A stretch of DNA of 43,956 nt from Lysobacterales bacterium (GTDB lineage Bacteria; Pseudomonadota; Gammaproteobacteria; Xanthomonadales; SZUA-36), in assembly GCA_013042915.1 (NCBI GenBank), contig JABDPF010000096.1, forward strand, positions 1-43,956, written 5' to 3'. Below the pieces are notes generated by a model. That model saw only the letters and a program-made list of their open reading frames with translations, searched no databases and was not told the origin of the DNA. The translations under genes were made by a program, and so were the position numbers. Below, piece after piece: positions 16,735 through 24,754 of this stretch. Each line of letters starts with the position of its first letter. The stretch's first letter is position 1.

Positions 16735-17223
16735 ATGAGCAGGCAATTCAGACAGTGGGTGGACGAGTACCAGAACCAGGCATGGACCCTGGCGCGTTAC
16801 CTGCTTAAAGATGCCGCCGAGGCCGAGGACGCCTGCCAGGAAGCCTTCGTCAAGCTCTGGCACCACAGCGACGCCATCGACCCGGACAAGATCCGGCCCT
16901 GGCTGATGCGGGTGACCCGTAACCAGTGCCTCGACCGGCTTCGCCGCCGGCGCCCGACCGAAGAGTGGGCAGACTGGCACAAGCCCGACGAGGGGCCGGG
17001 CCCGTCAGAGGACCTGGCGGTTCAGCAACTCGGCGAGCGCCTGAAACATTCCATCAACGGGCTGCGCGAGCCCTACCGATCCCTGGTAGTGCTGCGTGAT
17101 GTCCAACAGCACAGCTACGAAGAAGTGGCGAGTGTGCTGGAACTGAGCCTGTCGCAGGTGAAGGTCTACCTGCACCGGGCGAGAAAGCAGTTACGCGAGC
17201 AGCTCGCGGAGGTACGACCATGA
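16735..17223 (+). CDS. ECF sigma-70 family RNA polymerase sigma factor
   Basis: The 162-residue product has only sigma regions 2 and 4, as ECF factors do. Region 2 includes DAAEAEDACQEAFVKLW (core binding) and PWLMRVTRNQCLDRLRRRR (DNA melting and -10 contact); region 4 includes PYRSLVVLRDVQQHSYEEVA, then VLELSLSQVKVYLHRARKQL, the helix-turn-helix for the -35 box. It overlaps the next gene, an anti-sigma candidate, by four bases (ATGA). Together with two DUF4252 genes it forms a compact four-gene operon in which each junction overlaps. The trigger is unknown; envelope stress is the usual role of this class. Confidence 0.93.
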   Translation: MSRQFRQWVDEYQNQAWTLARYLLKDAAEAEDACQEAFVKLWHHSDAIDPDKIRPWLMRVTRNQCLDRLRRRRPTEEWADWHKPDEGPGPSEDLAVQQLGERLKHSINGLREPYRSLVVLRDVQQHSYEEVASVLELSLSQVKVYLHRARKQLREQLAEVRP

Positions 17224-17669
17224 CAGACGAACGCAAGGAAATTCGCGACGAGCAGCTGGAAGCCATGCTGGCGGAACTCGAGGTCGAGCAGGCCCCGGCC
17301 AGCCTGACGCGCCGCCTGTACCGGATTCCCCAAGAGCAGCGAAGCCCCGGTGCGAAACCAGGCCGGAAGTGGCCATGGCACCGATTGCTGAGCCCCATGC
17401 CCGCGTGGGCGATGGCGCCGGCGTTGGCTGCCTTGCCCCTGCTCGTGCTGGCGGTCGCCCTGATGCAGAACCGCGGGCCGTCCGCCGAAGAGGTGGAGCA
17501 GGCACGTCAGGAACTGGCCGTCGCGTTCGCGTACATGGACCGGGTCGGGCTGCGCACAAGCGCGGAGATCCAGGAAGTCCTGGGCAGCGAATTGCGTCAC
17601 AGCGTCAAGCAACCGCTTTCCGAGCACCTGCCTTTTATCCAAACACATTTCCAGGAGGAAACCTCATGA
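17220..17669 (+). CDS. probable membrane anti-sigma factor
   Basis: The 149-residue protein has a charged N-terminal part (about 1-58) that would bind the sigma factor, one membrane helix (about 62-82, ending ALPLLVLAVALM) and a periplasmic tail of about 65 residues with a conserved-looking ELAVAFAYMDRVGLRT segment. There is no HxxxCxxC zinc motif. Its position immediately after an ECF gene, with ATGA overlap on both sides, is the main support for an anti-sigma role. Confidence 0.8.
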   Translation: MTDERKEIRDEQLEAMLAELEVEQAPASLTRRLYRIPQEQRSPGAKPGRKWPWHRLLSPMPAWAMAPALAALPLLVLAVALMQNRGPSAEEVEQARQELAVAFAYMDRVGLRTSAEIQEVLGSELRHSVKQPLSEHLPFIQTHFQEETS

Positions 17670-18202
17670 ACATTCCCAACGTATTCAAAAAAGCATTGCT
17701 TGCCGGCGCGGCTTTCCTGCTGGTCTCCGGTTCCGCACTGGCGCAGGAAGATGCGCTGAAAGGCTACCCCGGCTACGTCGACTTCGGCGAGTTGGTCGAG
17801 ATTTTCGGTGAGCCCACCGTTCAGATTGCCGTCGGCGAGTCCCTGCTCGGCCTGGTGGGTTCGCTCAGCGCCAAGGAAGACCCTGAGGCTGCTGCGCTGT
17901 TCAAGCGCCTCCAGGGCGTGCGCGTCAACGTGTTCGAAGATACCGACGGGTTGGCCGAGGGCATCGATTACGTGAAGAGCGTGTCGCAAAAGCTCAGCGG
18001 TGCCGGCTGGGAGTCCGTGGTCTCGGTGAATTCCGCCGATGAGCAGGTCCGCATTTTCATGATGATCAACGGCGACCGGGTCGAGGGCATCACCGTGATG
18101 GCCGTCGAGGAAACCGAAGCCGTGTTCGTGAACGTGATCGGCGATCTGAATCCCGAGGAACTCGAGCGCGTGATGGACAACTTTGATGTCGAACTCGATT
18201 GA
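17666..18202 (+). CDS. DUF4252 exported protein
   Basis: The ATG at 17666 has an AGGAGG site 8 bases upstream and overlaps the anti-sigma stop codon. The 178-residue product has a signal peptide (cleaved after SALAQ, about residue 26) and a mature DUF4252 domain with KRLQGVRVNVFEDTDG, WESVVSVNSADEQVRIFMM and FVNVIGDLNPEEL. DUF4252 proteins are exported, of unknown function, and often sit next to ECF sigma genes. The following gene encodes a lipoprotein of the same domain, and the two share the pattern LxGVR-x-V-x-E...INGDxV..GxxVxxxExExxxxNxxGxxxPE, so they are paralogues made by duplication. Confidence 0.87.
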   Translation: MNIPNVFKKALLAGAAFLLVSGSALAQEDALKGYPGYVDFGELVEIFGEPTVQIAVGESLLGLVGSLSAKEDPEAAALFKRLQGVRVNVFEDTDGLAEGIDYVKSVSQKLSGAGWESVVSVNSADEQVRIFMMINGDRVEGITVMAVEETEAVFVNVIGDLNPEELERVMDNFDVELD

Positions 18203-18773
18203 GGGGCATCGCTTCGCCACATGGCTGTTGGCCGCGGGTTTGTTGGCCCTGACGGGTTGCGGGATCACCGCACCGCGTGGAAACGACGGTTTCGCGGATC
18301 TCTCCTCGCTGGGAATGAGCGACACCGACCGGGTGATCAGCTTGTCCATCGGGCCGACGTTGCTGCGCTTCGCGGCCAGCCACATGGATGATGACGAGAC
18401 CGAAGTGAAGGACCTGTTGCGGAGCCTGGACGGTGTTCGCATCCGGGTATACGAAGTCAACGGCGACAGCCGGCGGGTGGCCGGGCGCATGGACCGCATG
18501 AGTGGCGAACTTCAGGCCGATGGCTGGGAGCCCGTGATGTTGATCCGTCAGGAAAACGAACAGGCGCACATGCTGCTGCGCATGGTCGACGATCGCATCT
18601 GCGGCATGACCGTGTTGGTGCTCGACGGTGAAACGGAGGCCGTGGTCATCAACCTGATGGGCGAGATTTCGCCCGAACACTTCGGTGACGTCATGGTCGC
18701 GCTGGATATGGACGCGGGTGGCGTGGACAAGGTCGAAGTGGCGGCTGAAGCCGGCCCGGGCAGCAGAGGCTAA
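18186..18773 (+). CDS. DUF4252 lipoprotein
   Basis: The gene starts inside the end of the preceding DUF4252 gene (17 bases of overlap); the ATG at 18186 is taken, with a TTG three bases earlier as an alternative. The 195-residue product has a signal sequence with the lipobox LTGC (ALTGCGIT), so it is a lipid-anchored protein. The domain repeats the key segments of its neighbour: LRSLDGVRIRVYEVNGD, WEPVMLIRQENEQAHMLL and VVINLMGEISPEHF. It may face the same compartment as the exported paralogue and act with it upstream of the anti-sigma factor; that is inference. Confidence 0.87.
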   Translation: MSNSIEGHRFATWLLAAGLLALTGCGITAPRGNDGFADLSSLGMSDTDRVISLSIGPTLLRFAASHMDDDETEVKDLLRSLDGVRIRVYEVNGDSRRVAGRMDRMSGELQADGWEPVMLIRQENEQAHMLLRMVDDRICGMTVLVLDGETEAVVINLMGEISPEHFGDVMVALDMDAGGVDKVEVAAEAGPGSRG

Positions 18774-18841
18774 GTGGTTGCGGGCGCACCCGCGCTCGCC
18801 TTTCCGTTGAAAATTGAGCGCGCTCGGCCCAGACTCTGGGC

Positions 18842-19264
18842 ATGCGAAATTTCTGCCTGGTGCTGGCCACACTGATCTGTACATCCTGCATGGCGCAGGA
18901 TCCCTATGTCGTTCTCAAGGGAGAACGTTTCACCGTCGACCTCGCGCAGACTTCCGAAGAGCAATCGCTCGGCCTGATGTTTCGGGAGGAGATGAGCGAC
19001 GATCACGGTATGCTCTTCATTTTTCCGGTCGAGGCCATGCGCAACTTCTGGATGAAAAACACCCGTATTCCGCTGGATATTTTTTACTTCGATGCCGATC
19101 TCGAGCTGGTCAGCGTTTCCGAGAACGCGCGTCCTTGCAAGACCCGGCGCTGCCCCACCTACCCGAGCAAGCGACCGGCAATGTACGTGCTCGAACTGAA
19201 CGCCGGTAAAGCGGCCGAGCTCGAAGCGCAGCCGGGCGACCGCCTGGAGCTGCATTTGAATTGA
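18842..19264 (+). CDS. DUF192 exported protein
   Basis: A 140-residue protein with an N-terminal export signal (MRNFCLVLATLICTSCMAQ); the ICTSC stretch is an imperfect lipobox, so it may be a lipoprotein or be cleaved after CMA. The mature part shows the DUF192 hallmarks: LAQTSEEQSLGLMFREEM, GMLFIFPVEAMRNFWMKNT, IPLDIFYFDADLELVSV and the AMYVLEL..G.A end. The fold is known, the function is not. It lies 68 bases after the DUF4252 lipoprotein gene on the same strand, so it may be part of that transcript, but there is a real gap. Confidence 0.88.
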   Translation: MRNFCLVLATLICTSCMAQDPYVVLKGERFTVDLAQTSEEQSLGLMFREEMSDDHGMLFIFPVEAMRNFWMKNTRIPLDIFYFDADLELVSVSENARPCKTRRCPTYPSKRPAMYVLELNAGKAAELEAQPGDRLELHLN

Positions 19265-19363
19265 TTCATAAGCCCGCGAGGAACAATGGATTCGCGGTGT
19301 GTAGAATTGTGGCAGAATGTTCTACCGAAAGATGAACGCGATTCATCGACTTGTTTTCGAGAA

Positions 19364-19384
19364 GCGCCGGCGGATTCCCGGCGC
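19364..19384 (+). promoter_or_regulatory. leader hairpin of the YegP-like gene
   Basis: GCGCCGG and CCGGCGC form a perfect 7-bp stem with a seven-base loop, ending 33 bases before the start codon. It could stabilise or control the mRNA leader. No run of T follows. Confidence 0.4.
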
Positions 19385-19416
19385 ACCATTTGTTTACCAA
19401 AAGAAAGGAGAAAATC

Positions 19417-19746
19417 ATGGCCGGCAAATTTGTCGTATTCAAGGGTAAGGACGGTAAGGATTATTTCAGGCTGAAAGCCGGGAACGGTGAGGTCATCTTT
19501 ACCGGCCAGGGCTACGCATCCCGCAAGTCCTGCCTCAACGGCATCGAGTCCGTGCGCAAGAACTCGCAGGATCCAGATCGTTTTGACGTTCGGACCGCCA
19601 AAAACGGCCGGACCTACTTCGTGCTCACGGCGACCAACGGCCAGGAAGTCGGTCGCAGCCAGATGTACAAGTCCGACAGCGGTTGCCGTAACGGCATGAA
19701 GTCGGTGACTAAGAACGCGGCGGACTCCGCAGTCGTCGAAGAATAA
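19417..19746 (+). CDS. YegP family DUF1508 protein
   Basis: The start follows AAAGGAG by six bases. The 109-residue cytoplasmic protein consists of two tandem DUF1508 repeats (about 5-50 and 58-104), each with a FxxxKxxDGKDYFxLKAxNGExI strand pair and a helix SRKSCLNGIESV or SDSGCRNGMKSV. Proteins of this type are small, abundant in some stationary-phase cells and of unknown role. It has its own leader and is not closely coupled to its neighbours. Confidence 0.9.
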   Translation: MAGKFVVFKGKDGKDYFRLKAGNGEVIFTGQGYASRKSCLNGIESVRKNSQDPDRFDVRTAKNGRTYFVLTATNGQEVGRSQMYKSDSGCRNGMKSVTKNAADSAVVEE

Positions 19747-19774
19747 GAAGCGGTAACACCCCCACGCCGGGCGG

Positions 19775-20548
19775 ATGAGAGACGCTTTGGGCGAAACGCT
19801 GAGGCTGGTGCAGATCAGCGATTGCCATGTGTCTTCCGACCCCGACGCCACCTATCGCGGACGAGACGCCGACAGCGGGCTGAAAAGCCTGCTGCCGGCC
19901 GTTTCGGCTTTCGGCCCCGATGCCCTGCTGCTGAGTGGCGACATCAGCGAAGACGCCAGCCCCGAGTCCTACCGGTGCGTTGCTCGCCGGGTCGAATCGC
20001 TGGGCGTGCCCGTCCTGGCCCTCCCGGGCAACCACGACGATCCAGGCGTGATGCGTTCGTTCTTTCCTGAAGGTCCGTGGGCCGGCCCCCTGTTTCGGCA
20101 TCAAGGCCATTGGCTGCTCGTGCTGCTGGACTCAACGGAGCGGGAGCGGATCGACGGTGTGATCGGGGTTCGACAAATGAAGGCCCTGCGCCAGGGCTTG
20201 GCCAGCAGCCCGGCCGGCCATGTGCTGGTGGCCCTGCACCATCAACCGGTCAATGTCGGTTCGCCCTGGATCGACAAGTATTCCCTGGAAGCGGGCGAGC
20301 GCCTGATGGACCTGTTGCGGTCCGATGGGCGCGTGCGCTGCGTGGCCTGGGGTCACGTTCACCAGGATTTCCGCGCCCGGCGCGAAGGCATGACGCTGCT
20401 GGGGGCGCCGTCCACCGTGGCCAACAGCCGGACAGGGCAGGAAAAATTTGCGCTCGACGATCTCGGGCCAGCCTGCCGTTGGCTGGAACTGGCGCCGGAC
20501 GGCACGGTCGACACCGGCCTGCTGAGCGCCAGGTCCGAAACCCAGTGA
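19775..20548 (+). CDS. CpdA-like metallophosphoesterase
   Basis: The 257-residue protein has the five calcineurin-type metal motifs in order: DCH (16-18), GD (55-56), GNHD (85-88), LHH (about 154) and GHVH (about 193). The overall plan with an N-terminal LRLVQISDCHV matches 3',5'-cyclic AMP phosphodiesterase CpdA, which hydrolyses cAMP to AMP; other class III phosphodiesterases cannot be excluded by sequence. It begins 28 bases after the YegP gene and converges with rubredoxin ten bases beyond its stop. Confidence 0.8.
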   Translation: MRDALGETLRLVQISDCHVSSDPDATYRGRDADSGLKSLLPAVSAFGPDALLLSGDISEDASPESYRCVARRVESLGVPVLALPGNHDDPGVMRSFFPEGPWAGPLFRHQGHWLLVLLDSTERERIDGVIGVRQMKALRQGLASSPAGHVLVALHHQPVNVGSPWIDKYSLEAGERLMDLLRSDGRVRCVAWGHVHQDFRARREGMTLLGAPSTVANSRTGQEKFALDDLGPACRWLELAPDGTVDTGLLSARSETQ

Positions 20549-20558
20549 ACGGTTCGGG

Positions 20559-20738
20559 CTAGACCTCCACCATCTCGAAATCTTCCTTGCCGGCACCGCA
20601 TTCGGGGCAGACCCAGTACTCCGGCACGTCTTCCCAGCGCGTACCCGGCGCGATGCCCTCGTCGGGCGCACCGGCTTCCTCGTCGTAGACCCAGCCGCAG
20701 ATGATGCAAACCCAACTCTTGTATTCGGTCTCACTCAT
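20559..20738 (-). CDS. rubredoxin
   Basis: A 59-residue electron carrier with the two CxxC knuckles CIIC (11-14) and CPEC (44-47), which together bind one iron. It also has [19 protein letters not shown] and a YWVCPEC segment as usual. The start at 20738 (MSETEYKSW) is chosen for length; an upstream in-frame ATG would add 19 residues without homology. Its partner reductase or acceptor is not in the window. It lies divergent from hemL. Confidence 0.95.
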   Translation of the reverse strand: MSETEYKSWVCIICGWVYDEEAGAPDEGIAPGTRWEDVPEYWVCPECGAGKEDFEMVEV

Positions 20739-20803
20739 AATTGTTCGCCTTGCACGTTCAAAAGGGGCGTAGTGTGCCACGACAGGCCGCCGCAATAAAC
20801 CGT

Positions 20804-20809
20804 TACAAT
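20804..20809 (+). promoter_or_regulatory. candidate -10 box of hemL
   Basis: TACAAT matches five of six -10 consensus bases and lies 38 bases before the hemL ATG. The best -35 candidate (ACGACA, 20779-20784) is 19 bases away, which is on the long side. Confidence 0.35.
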
Positions 20810-20846
20810 AGGCGCTTTATTTGACGCAGAATTTTCAGGAAAGCGT

Positions 20847-22133
20847 ATGGCCCCCAATCGCAGTAACGATCTTATCAACCGTGCCCGCGTTCACATTCCC
20901 GGCGGGGTTAATTCACCCGTTCGCGCATTCAACGGCGTCGGCGGCGAACCTTTGTTCTTCGAGCGCGCAGAGGGCGCCTGCCTGTACGACGTGGATGGCC
21001 GGTCTTACATCGACTACATCGGCTCGTGGGGGCCCATGATAGCCGGGCACGCCCATCCCCGGATTATCGAGGCGGTGCGCAACGCAGCGGGCAACGGGCT
21101 GAGTTTCGGCGCACCCTGCCCGGCGGAGGTGGAAATGGCGGAGCGGCTGTGCGAGATCGTTCCGGCCCTCGAGATGGTGCGCATGGTCAACTCCGGTACC
21201 GAGGCAACCATGAGCGCGATCCGCGTCGCGCGGGCAGCGACAGGCCGTGATCTCATCATCAAGTTCGAGGGTTGCTACCATGGCCACGCCGACAGCTTTC
21301 TCGTCAAGGCCGGCAGTGGAGCGCTGACCCTCGGCGTGCCGAACTCGCCCGGCGTGCCGGAGGCAGTGGCCGATCTCACGGTCACGCTGCCTTATAACGA
21401 CCTGGGCGCGGTGGCCAAGTGTCTCGAGGGCCGGGGCCCGGACGTTGCGGCGATCATCGTCGAACCCGTGGCCGGAAACATGAACTGCATCCCGCCGCTG
21501 CCCGGTTATCTGGACGGCCTGCGTGAACTATGTGATGAGCATGGTTGTTTGCTGATTTTCGATGAGGTGATGACCGGTTTCAGGGTGGCGCTCGAGGGTG
21601 CCCAGGGCCTCTATGGCGTCGCGCCCGACCTGTCCACCTTCGGCAAGGTGATCGGGGGCGGCATGCCGGTTGGTGCCTTCGGCGGTAAACGCGAATACAT
21701 GGAACTGGTGGCGCCCAGCGGTCCCGTCTACCAGGCGGGCACCCTGTCGGGCAACCCGGTGGCCATGGCCGCCGGCCTGGCCAATCTCGAACTGATTTGC
21801 GAGCCGGGCTTCTTTGACGCTTTATCGGCCAAGACGACCGAACTTCTCGACGGGGTCTCCAAGGCGGCCTCTGACGCCGGTGTCCCGTTCGCAACGACCC
21901 AGGCGGGCGGCATGTTCGGCTTGTTCTTTACCGACGAGGTCCGCGTGGTGAATTTTGCCGAGTCGGGCAGCTGTGACGTGGACGCGTTCAAGACCTTCTT
22001 CCATGGCATGCTGGAGGGCGGCGTTTACCTCGCGCCCTCCGCGTTCGAAGCGGGTTTCATTTCTTCCGCGCATACCGAAGAGCACATCGAGGCGACCGTG
22101 TCGGCGGCACGCGAGGCCTTCGCGCGCCTGTGA
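20847..22133 (+). CDS. hemL: glutamate-1-semialdehyde 2,1-aminomutase
   Basis: The 428-residue PLP enzyme converts glutamate-1-semialdehyde to 5-aminolevulinate in the C5 pathway of haem synthesis. It has [36 protein letters not shown] (phosphate binding), [18 protein letters not shown] (PLP ring contact, D239) and the PLP-binding lysine K267 in [17 protein letters not shown]. Length and motifs are complete. It is on its own promoter opposite rubredoxin. Confidence 0.97.
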   Translation: MAPNRSNDLINRARVHIPGGVNSPVRAFNGVGGEPLFFERAEGACLYDVDGRSYIDYIGSWGPMIAGHAHPRIIEAVRNAAGNGLSFGAPCPAEVEMAERLCEIVPALEMVRMVNSGTEATMSAIRVARAATGRDLIIKFEGCYHGHADSFLVKAGSGALTLGVPNSPGVPEAVADLTVTLPYNDLGAVAKCLEGRGPDVAAIIVEPVAGNMNCIPPLPGYLDGLRELCDEHGCLLIFDEVMTGFRVALEGAQGLYGVAPDLSTFGKVIGGGMPVGAFGGKREYMELVAPSGPVYQAGTLSGNPVAMAAGLANLELICEPGFFDALSAKTTELLDGVSKAASDAGVPFATTQAGGMFGLFFTDEVRVVNFAESGSCDVDAFKTFFHGMLEGGVYLAPSAFEAGFISSAHTEEHIEATVSAAREAFARL

Positions 22134-22175
22134 GCACGATTTGATCCCTTATGAAAAAGGCTGAAGCGCGCCACC

Positions 22176-24158
22176 GTGGAAGGTGACTGGACACAGGAGC
22201 TGTTGAGCTGGCTCGGGGCCCACCCGGGATGGGGTGCGCTGACCATCTTCCTGGTCGCATTCCTGGAATCACTGGTGCTGATCGGCATCCTTCTGCCGGG
22301 CATGTTCATCCTGTTCGGAATTGGCGCCCTGGTCGGCCTGGGCGCGCTCGAGCTGATGCCGCTGTGGATCGCCGCCACGTTGGGTGCGTTCTGTGGGGAT
22401 TCGCTCTCCTATTATTTCGGCCACCGGTTTCGTGGCGCCCTGCTCGATGTCTGGCCCTTTTCACGTTACCCCGGCCTGATGGAGCGCGGGACGTTTTTCT
22501 TTCGCCGCCACGGCGCCAAGAGCGTGCTGACGGGACGGTTTATCGGGCCGCTGCGCCCCGTCATTCCCGCCGTCGCCGGAATGATGGGCATGAAGCCGCC
22601 TCGCTTCCTGGTGGTCGACAGCGTGGCCTGCGTGCTGTGGGCCCCGGCGTTTTTGATTCCGGGCATTCTGTTCGGCGCCTCGCTGGAAGTCGCTTCCGAG
22701 TACACCGGCCGACTCACGGTTATGCTGATTATCCTGCTGGTGCTGCTGTGGGTCACCTGGTGGGCGATCCGCGCAATATACGAACCGCTGGCCAGCCGGT
22801 CCGCGCGTTGGGTGAGGCGCTTTATACACTGGAGTCGTCGGCACCCGGTACTCGGACGGATCGCCGGCCCGTTGATCGACCCGGCCAGCCCCGAGGCGCT
22901 ATCGGTCGCCGTTACCGGCATCACGCTCGTCCTTGTTTTCTGGGCGCTGATCATGCTGCTCTTTCTCTCTCCCTTCTCCGACCAGCCCCAGGCGCTGGAC
23001 CAGGCCGTGCGGGACCTGGCCCTGTCGCTCAGGAACCACCTGGCGGATCCGGTCATGGTCGGATTGTCGCAGCTCTCCCGTTGGCAGGTTTCCGTGTTGC
23101 CGGCGCTGGGCCTCTTGTTGTGGTTGCTGGGGGCGGGCCGCAGGAAAGTTGCCATCCACTGGGTAATCGCCATCGGAGGCGGTGCGCTCTTGCACCTGCT
23201 GCTGTCTTGGGGGCTGCGCACCGCGCCCGAGGTGCTGCAACTGGAGAATCGCCTGCTGGCCAGCCCCAGCGCCGCGATGAGCCTGAGCACCGTCGTGCTG
23301 ACCTTTTTTGCCGTGATGGAAGCCGGTGAACTGGAACGGCGACATCGGCAATGGCCTTACCTGGCAGCGGCGTTGCTCCTGCTGTTGCTGGGTACCGCGC
23401 GGATTTACCTCGGTCTGGAGTGGCTCAGCGGTGCCTTGATGGGCGTGACCGCAGGGCTCGCCTGGACAGCCATCGTCGGCATCGCATATCGCCAGCGCGC
23501 CACCCGTCATTTTTCCGGAGGCGTCGCCAGCCTGATCTTTTACGGTATGTTCGCCGCCATGTTCGCGTGGCAGGTCAATGTGCACACCGAAAGCGATCTG
23601 ATGGCGCTGCAAGAGCCGCCGAAGACGCAGCAGCTCAGCGCCCGGGCGTGGTGGCAAGAGGAGTGGCGCCAACTGCCGGTCGACAGGACGTCGTTACCGG
23701 CGATGGCGTCCCGCAAATTCAACGCACAGGTCGCGGTGGAACCAACCCGGCTTTCGGGCTTGCTGCAGGCACAAGGCTGGGAGCAAGTACCCGATTCCGA
23801 CTGGCGCTGGTTATTGCAGGCCCTCAACCCCGAGCCCGATGCAGTGACCTTGCCCTTGCTGGGGCGTGCATACGAGGGGCAGGCCGAAAACTTGCTGTTG
23901 AAAAAAACCCTGGTCAGCGGCAATCGCATCCTGACGATCCGCTTGTGGGATTCCGGTTACCGCCTGACTCCTTCGGGCCAGACCCTGTACCTGGGGCAAT
24001 TATCGGAGGAGGTGTTGCGACGCCGTTTTTGGCTGTTCAGCTACTGGCGCGCCGTCCCGCTACAGGAATCCATGATCGGTCCGATCCGTGCCGCTCTCGG
24101 GCCTCTCGAACAAAAAATCGTCGGCGAGGACCTGCTGTTGGTCCGCGAACCACGCTAG
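22176..24158 (+). CDS. DedA - degenerate PAP2 - LssY-type fusion membrane protein
   Basis: A 660-residue protein starting at GTG. Residues 1-200 are a DedA/SNARE-associated domain with LIGILLPGMFILFGIGALVG, GDSLSYYFGHRF and RFIGPLRPVIPAVAG, the conserved acid and arginine motif of lipid scramblase-like DedA proteins. Residues 245-440 have the helices of a PAP2 phosphatase, but the catalytic motifs are lost: PSGH is PSAAM (364-368), and SRxxLGxHWxxD is ARIYLGLEWLSG (408-419), with the nucleophile region histidines replaced by A/M and E415 and the aspartate by G419. Residues 490-650 resemble the LssY C-terminal domain. It probably binds rather than cleaves a lipid phosphate. Its TAG stop shares the bases CTAG with the stop of the convergent gene. 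Confidence 0.88.
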   Translation: MEGDWTQELLSWLGAHPGWGALTIFLVAFLESLVLIGILLPGMFILFGIGALVGLGALELMPLWIAATLGAFCGDSLSYYFGHRFRGALLDVWPFSRYPGLMERGTFFFRRHGAKSVLTGRFIGPLRPVIPAVAGMMGMKPPRFLVVDSVACVLWAPAFLIPGILFGASLEVASEYTGRLTVMLIILLVLLWVTWWAIRAIYEPLASRSARWVRRFIHWSRRHPVLGRIAGPLIDPASPEALSVAVTGITLVLVFWALIMLLFLSPFSDQPQALDQAVRDLALSLRNHLADPVMVGLSQLSRWQVSVLPALGLLLWLLGAGRRKVAIHWVIAIGGGALLHLLLSWGLRTAPEVLQLENRLLASPSAAMSLSTVVLTFFAVMEAGELERRHRQWPYLAAALLLLLLGTARIYLGLEWLSGALMGVTAGLAWTAIVGIAYRQRATRHFSGGVASLIFYGMFAAMFAWQVNVHTESDLMALQEPPKTQQLSARAWWQEEWRQLPVDRTSLPAMASRKFNAQVAVEPTRLSGLLQAQGWEQVPDSDWRWLLQALNPEPDAVTLPLLGRAYEGQAENLLLKKTLVSGNRILTIRLWDSGYRLTPSGQTLYLGQLSEEVLRRRFWLFSYWRAVPLQESMIGPIRAALGPLEQKIVGEDLLLVREPR

Positions 24159-24754
24159 AGTTCTTCGCCCTGGAAACGAGGCATGACTTCGAGCAGCTGC
24201 TGCAAGCGGTCGATCGGGTTCTGGAATTCCAGCAAGTGCTGCTTTTCGATGCCGGACAACGGCAGCAATTCGGAAAGGCGGTAACCGACCCAGGTGGCGT
24301 CCTGCAGATCGTCGGGCGTGGAATGGGGATACTGTGCGCCGACTTTTTCCATGAACCGGGCCAGCACATCGCCCAAAACGGAGAAGGATTCCGGCAACTC
24401 GAGCGCGGGTGGTTCGGCCAGCGGGACGACTTCGGCGCGGAACAGGCCGTCGTCTTCCCGCCAGACCGATTCGGTGCGAAACCGAACGGTGCCGATGGTG
24501 GACACGCCCAGCAGTCCGTCCTCCAGCGTGTACCAGTCGACCACCTGGGCGTGGGTGCCCACCTGGGCGGGCTTTACGGGCGAGACGGCCTCCTCGCCCT
24601 CACGGATCAGGCAGATGCCGAATCCGCTGTCGTCGCGGGCGCAATCGCGGATCATCTTGAGATAGCGCTGCTCGAATATCCGCAACGGCAGTATGCCCCC
24701 CGGAAAGAGTACGGTCCGCAACGGGAACAGCGGGATTTCAGCCGTCTTCGCCAC
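24155..24754 (-). CDS. Lon N-terminal-domain protein (LonN-like)
   Basis: The 199-residue product is a lone Lon substrate-binding domain: IPLFPLRTVLFPGGILPLRIFEQRYLKMI is the classic start, and FGICLIREGEEA, GTHAQVVDW, GTVRFRT and PIDRLQQLLE follow. It lacks the ATPase and protease parts of Lon, and similar stand-alone proteins have no settled role. It starts with GTG inside the end of mpl (17 bases overlap), so it is translated from the adk-mpl operon, and its stop overlaps the convergent fusion gene by CTAG. Confidence 0.92.
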   Translation of the reverse strand: MAKTAEIPLFPLRTVLFPGGILPLRIFEQRYLKMIRDCARDDSGFGICLIREGEEAVSPVKPAQVGTHAQVVDWYTLEDGLLGVSTIGTVRFRTESVWREDDGLFRAEVVPLAEPPALELPESFSVLGDVLARFMEKVGAQYPHSTPDDLQDATWVGYRLSELLPLSGIEKQHLLEFQNPIDRLQQLLEVMPRFQGEEL

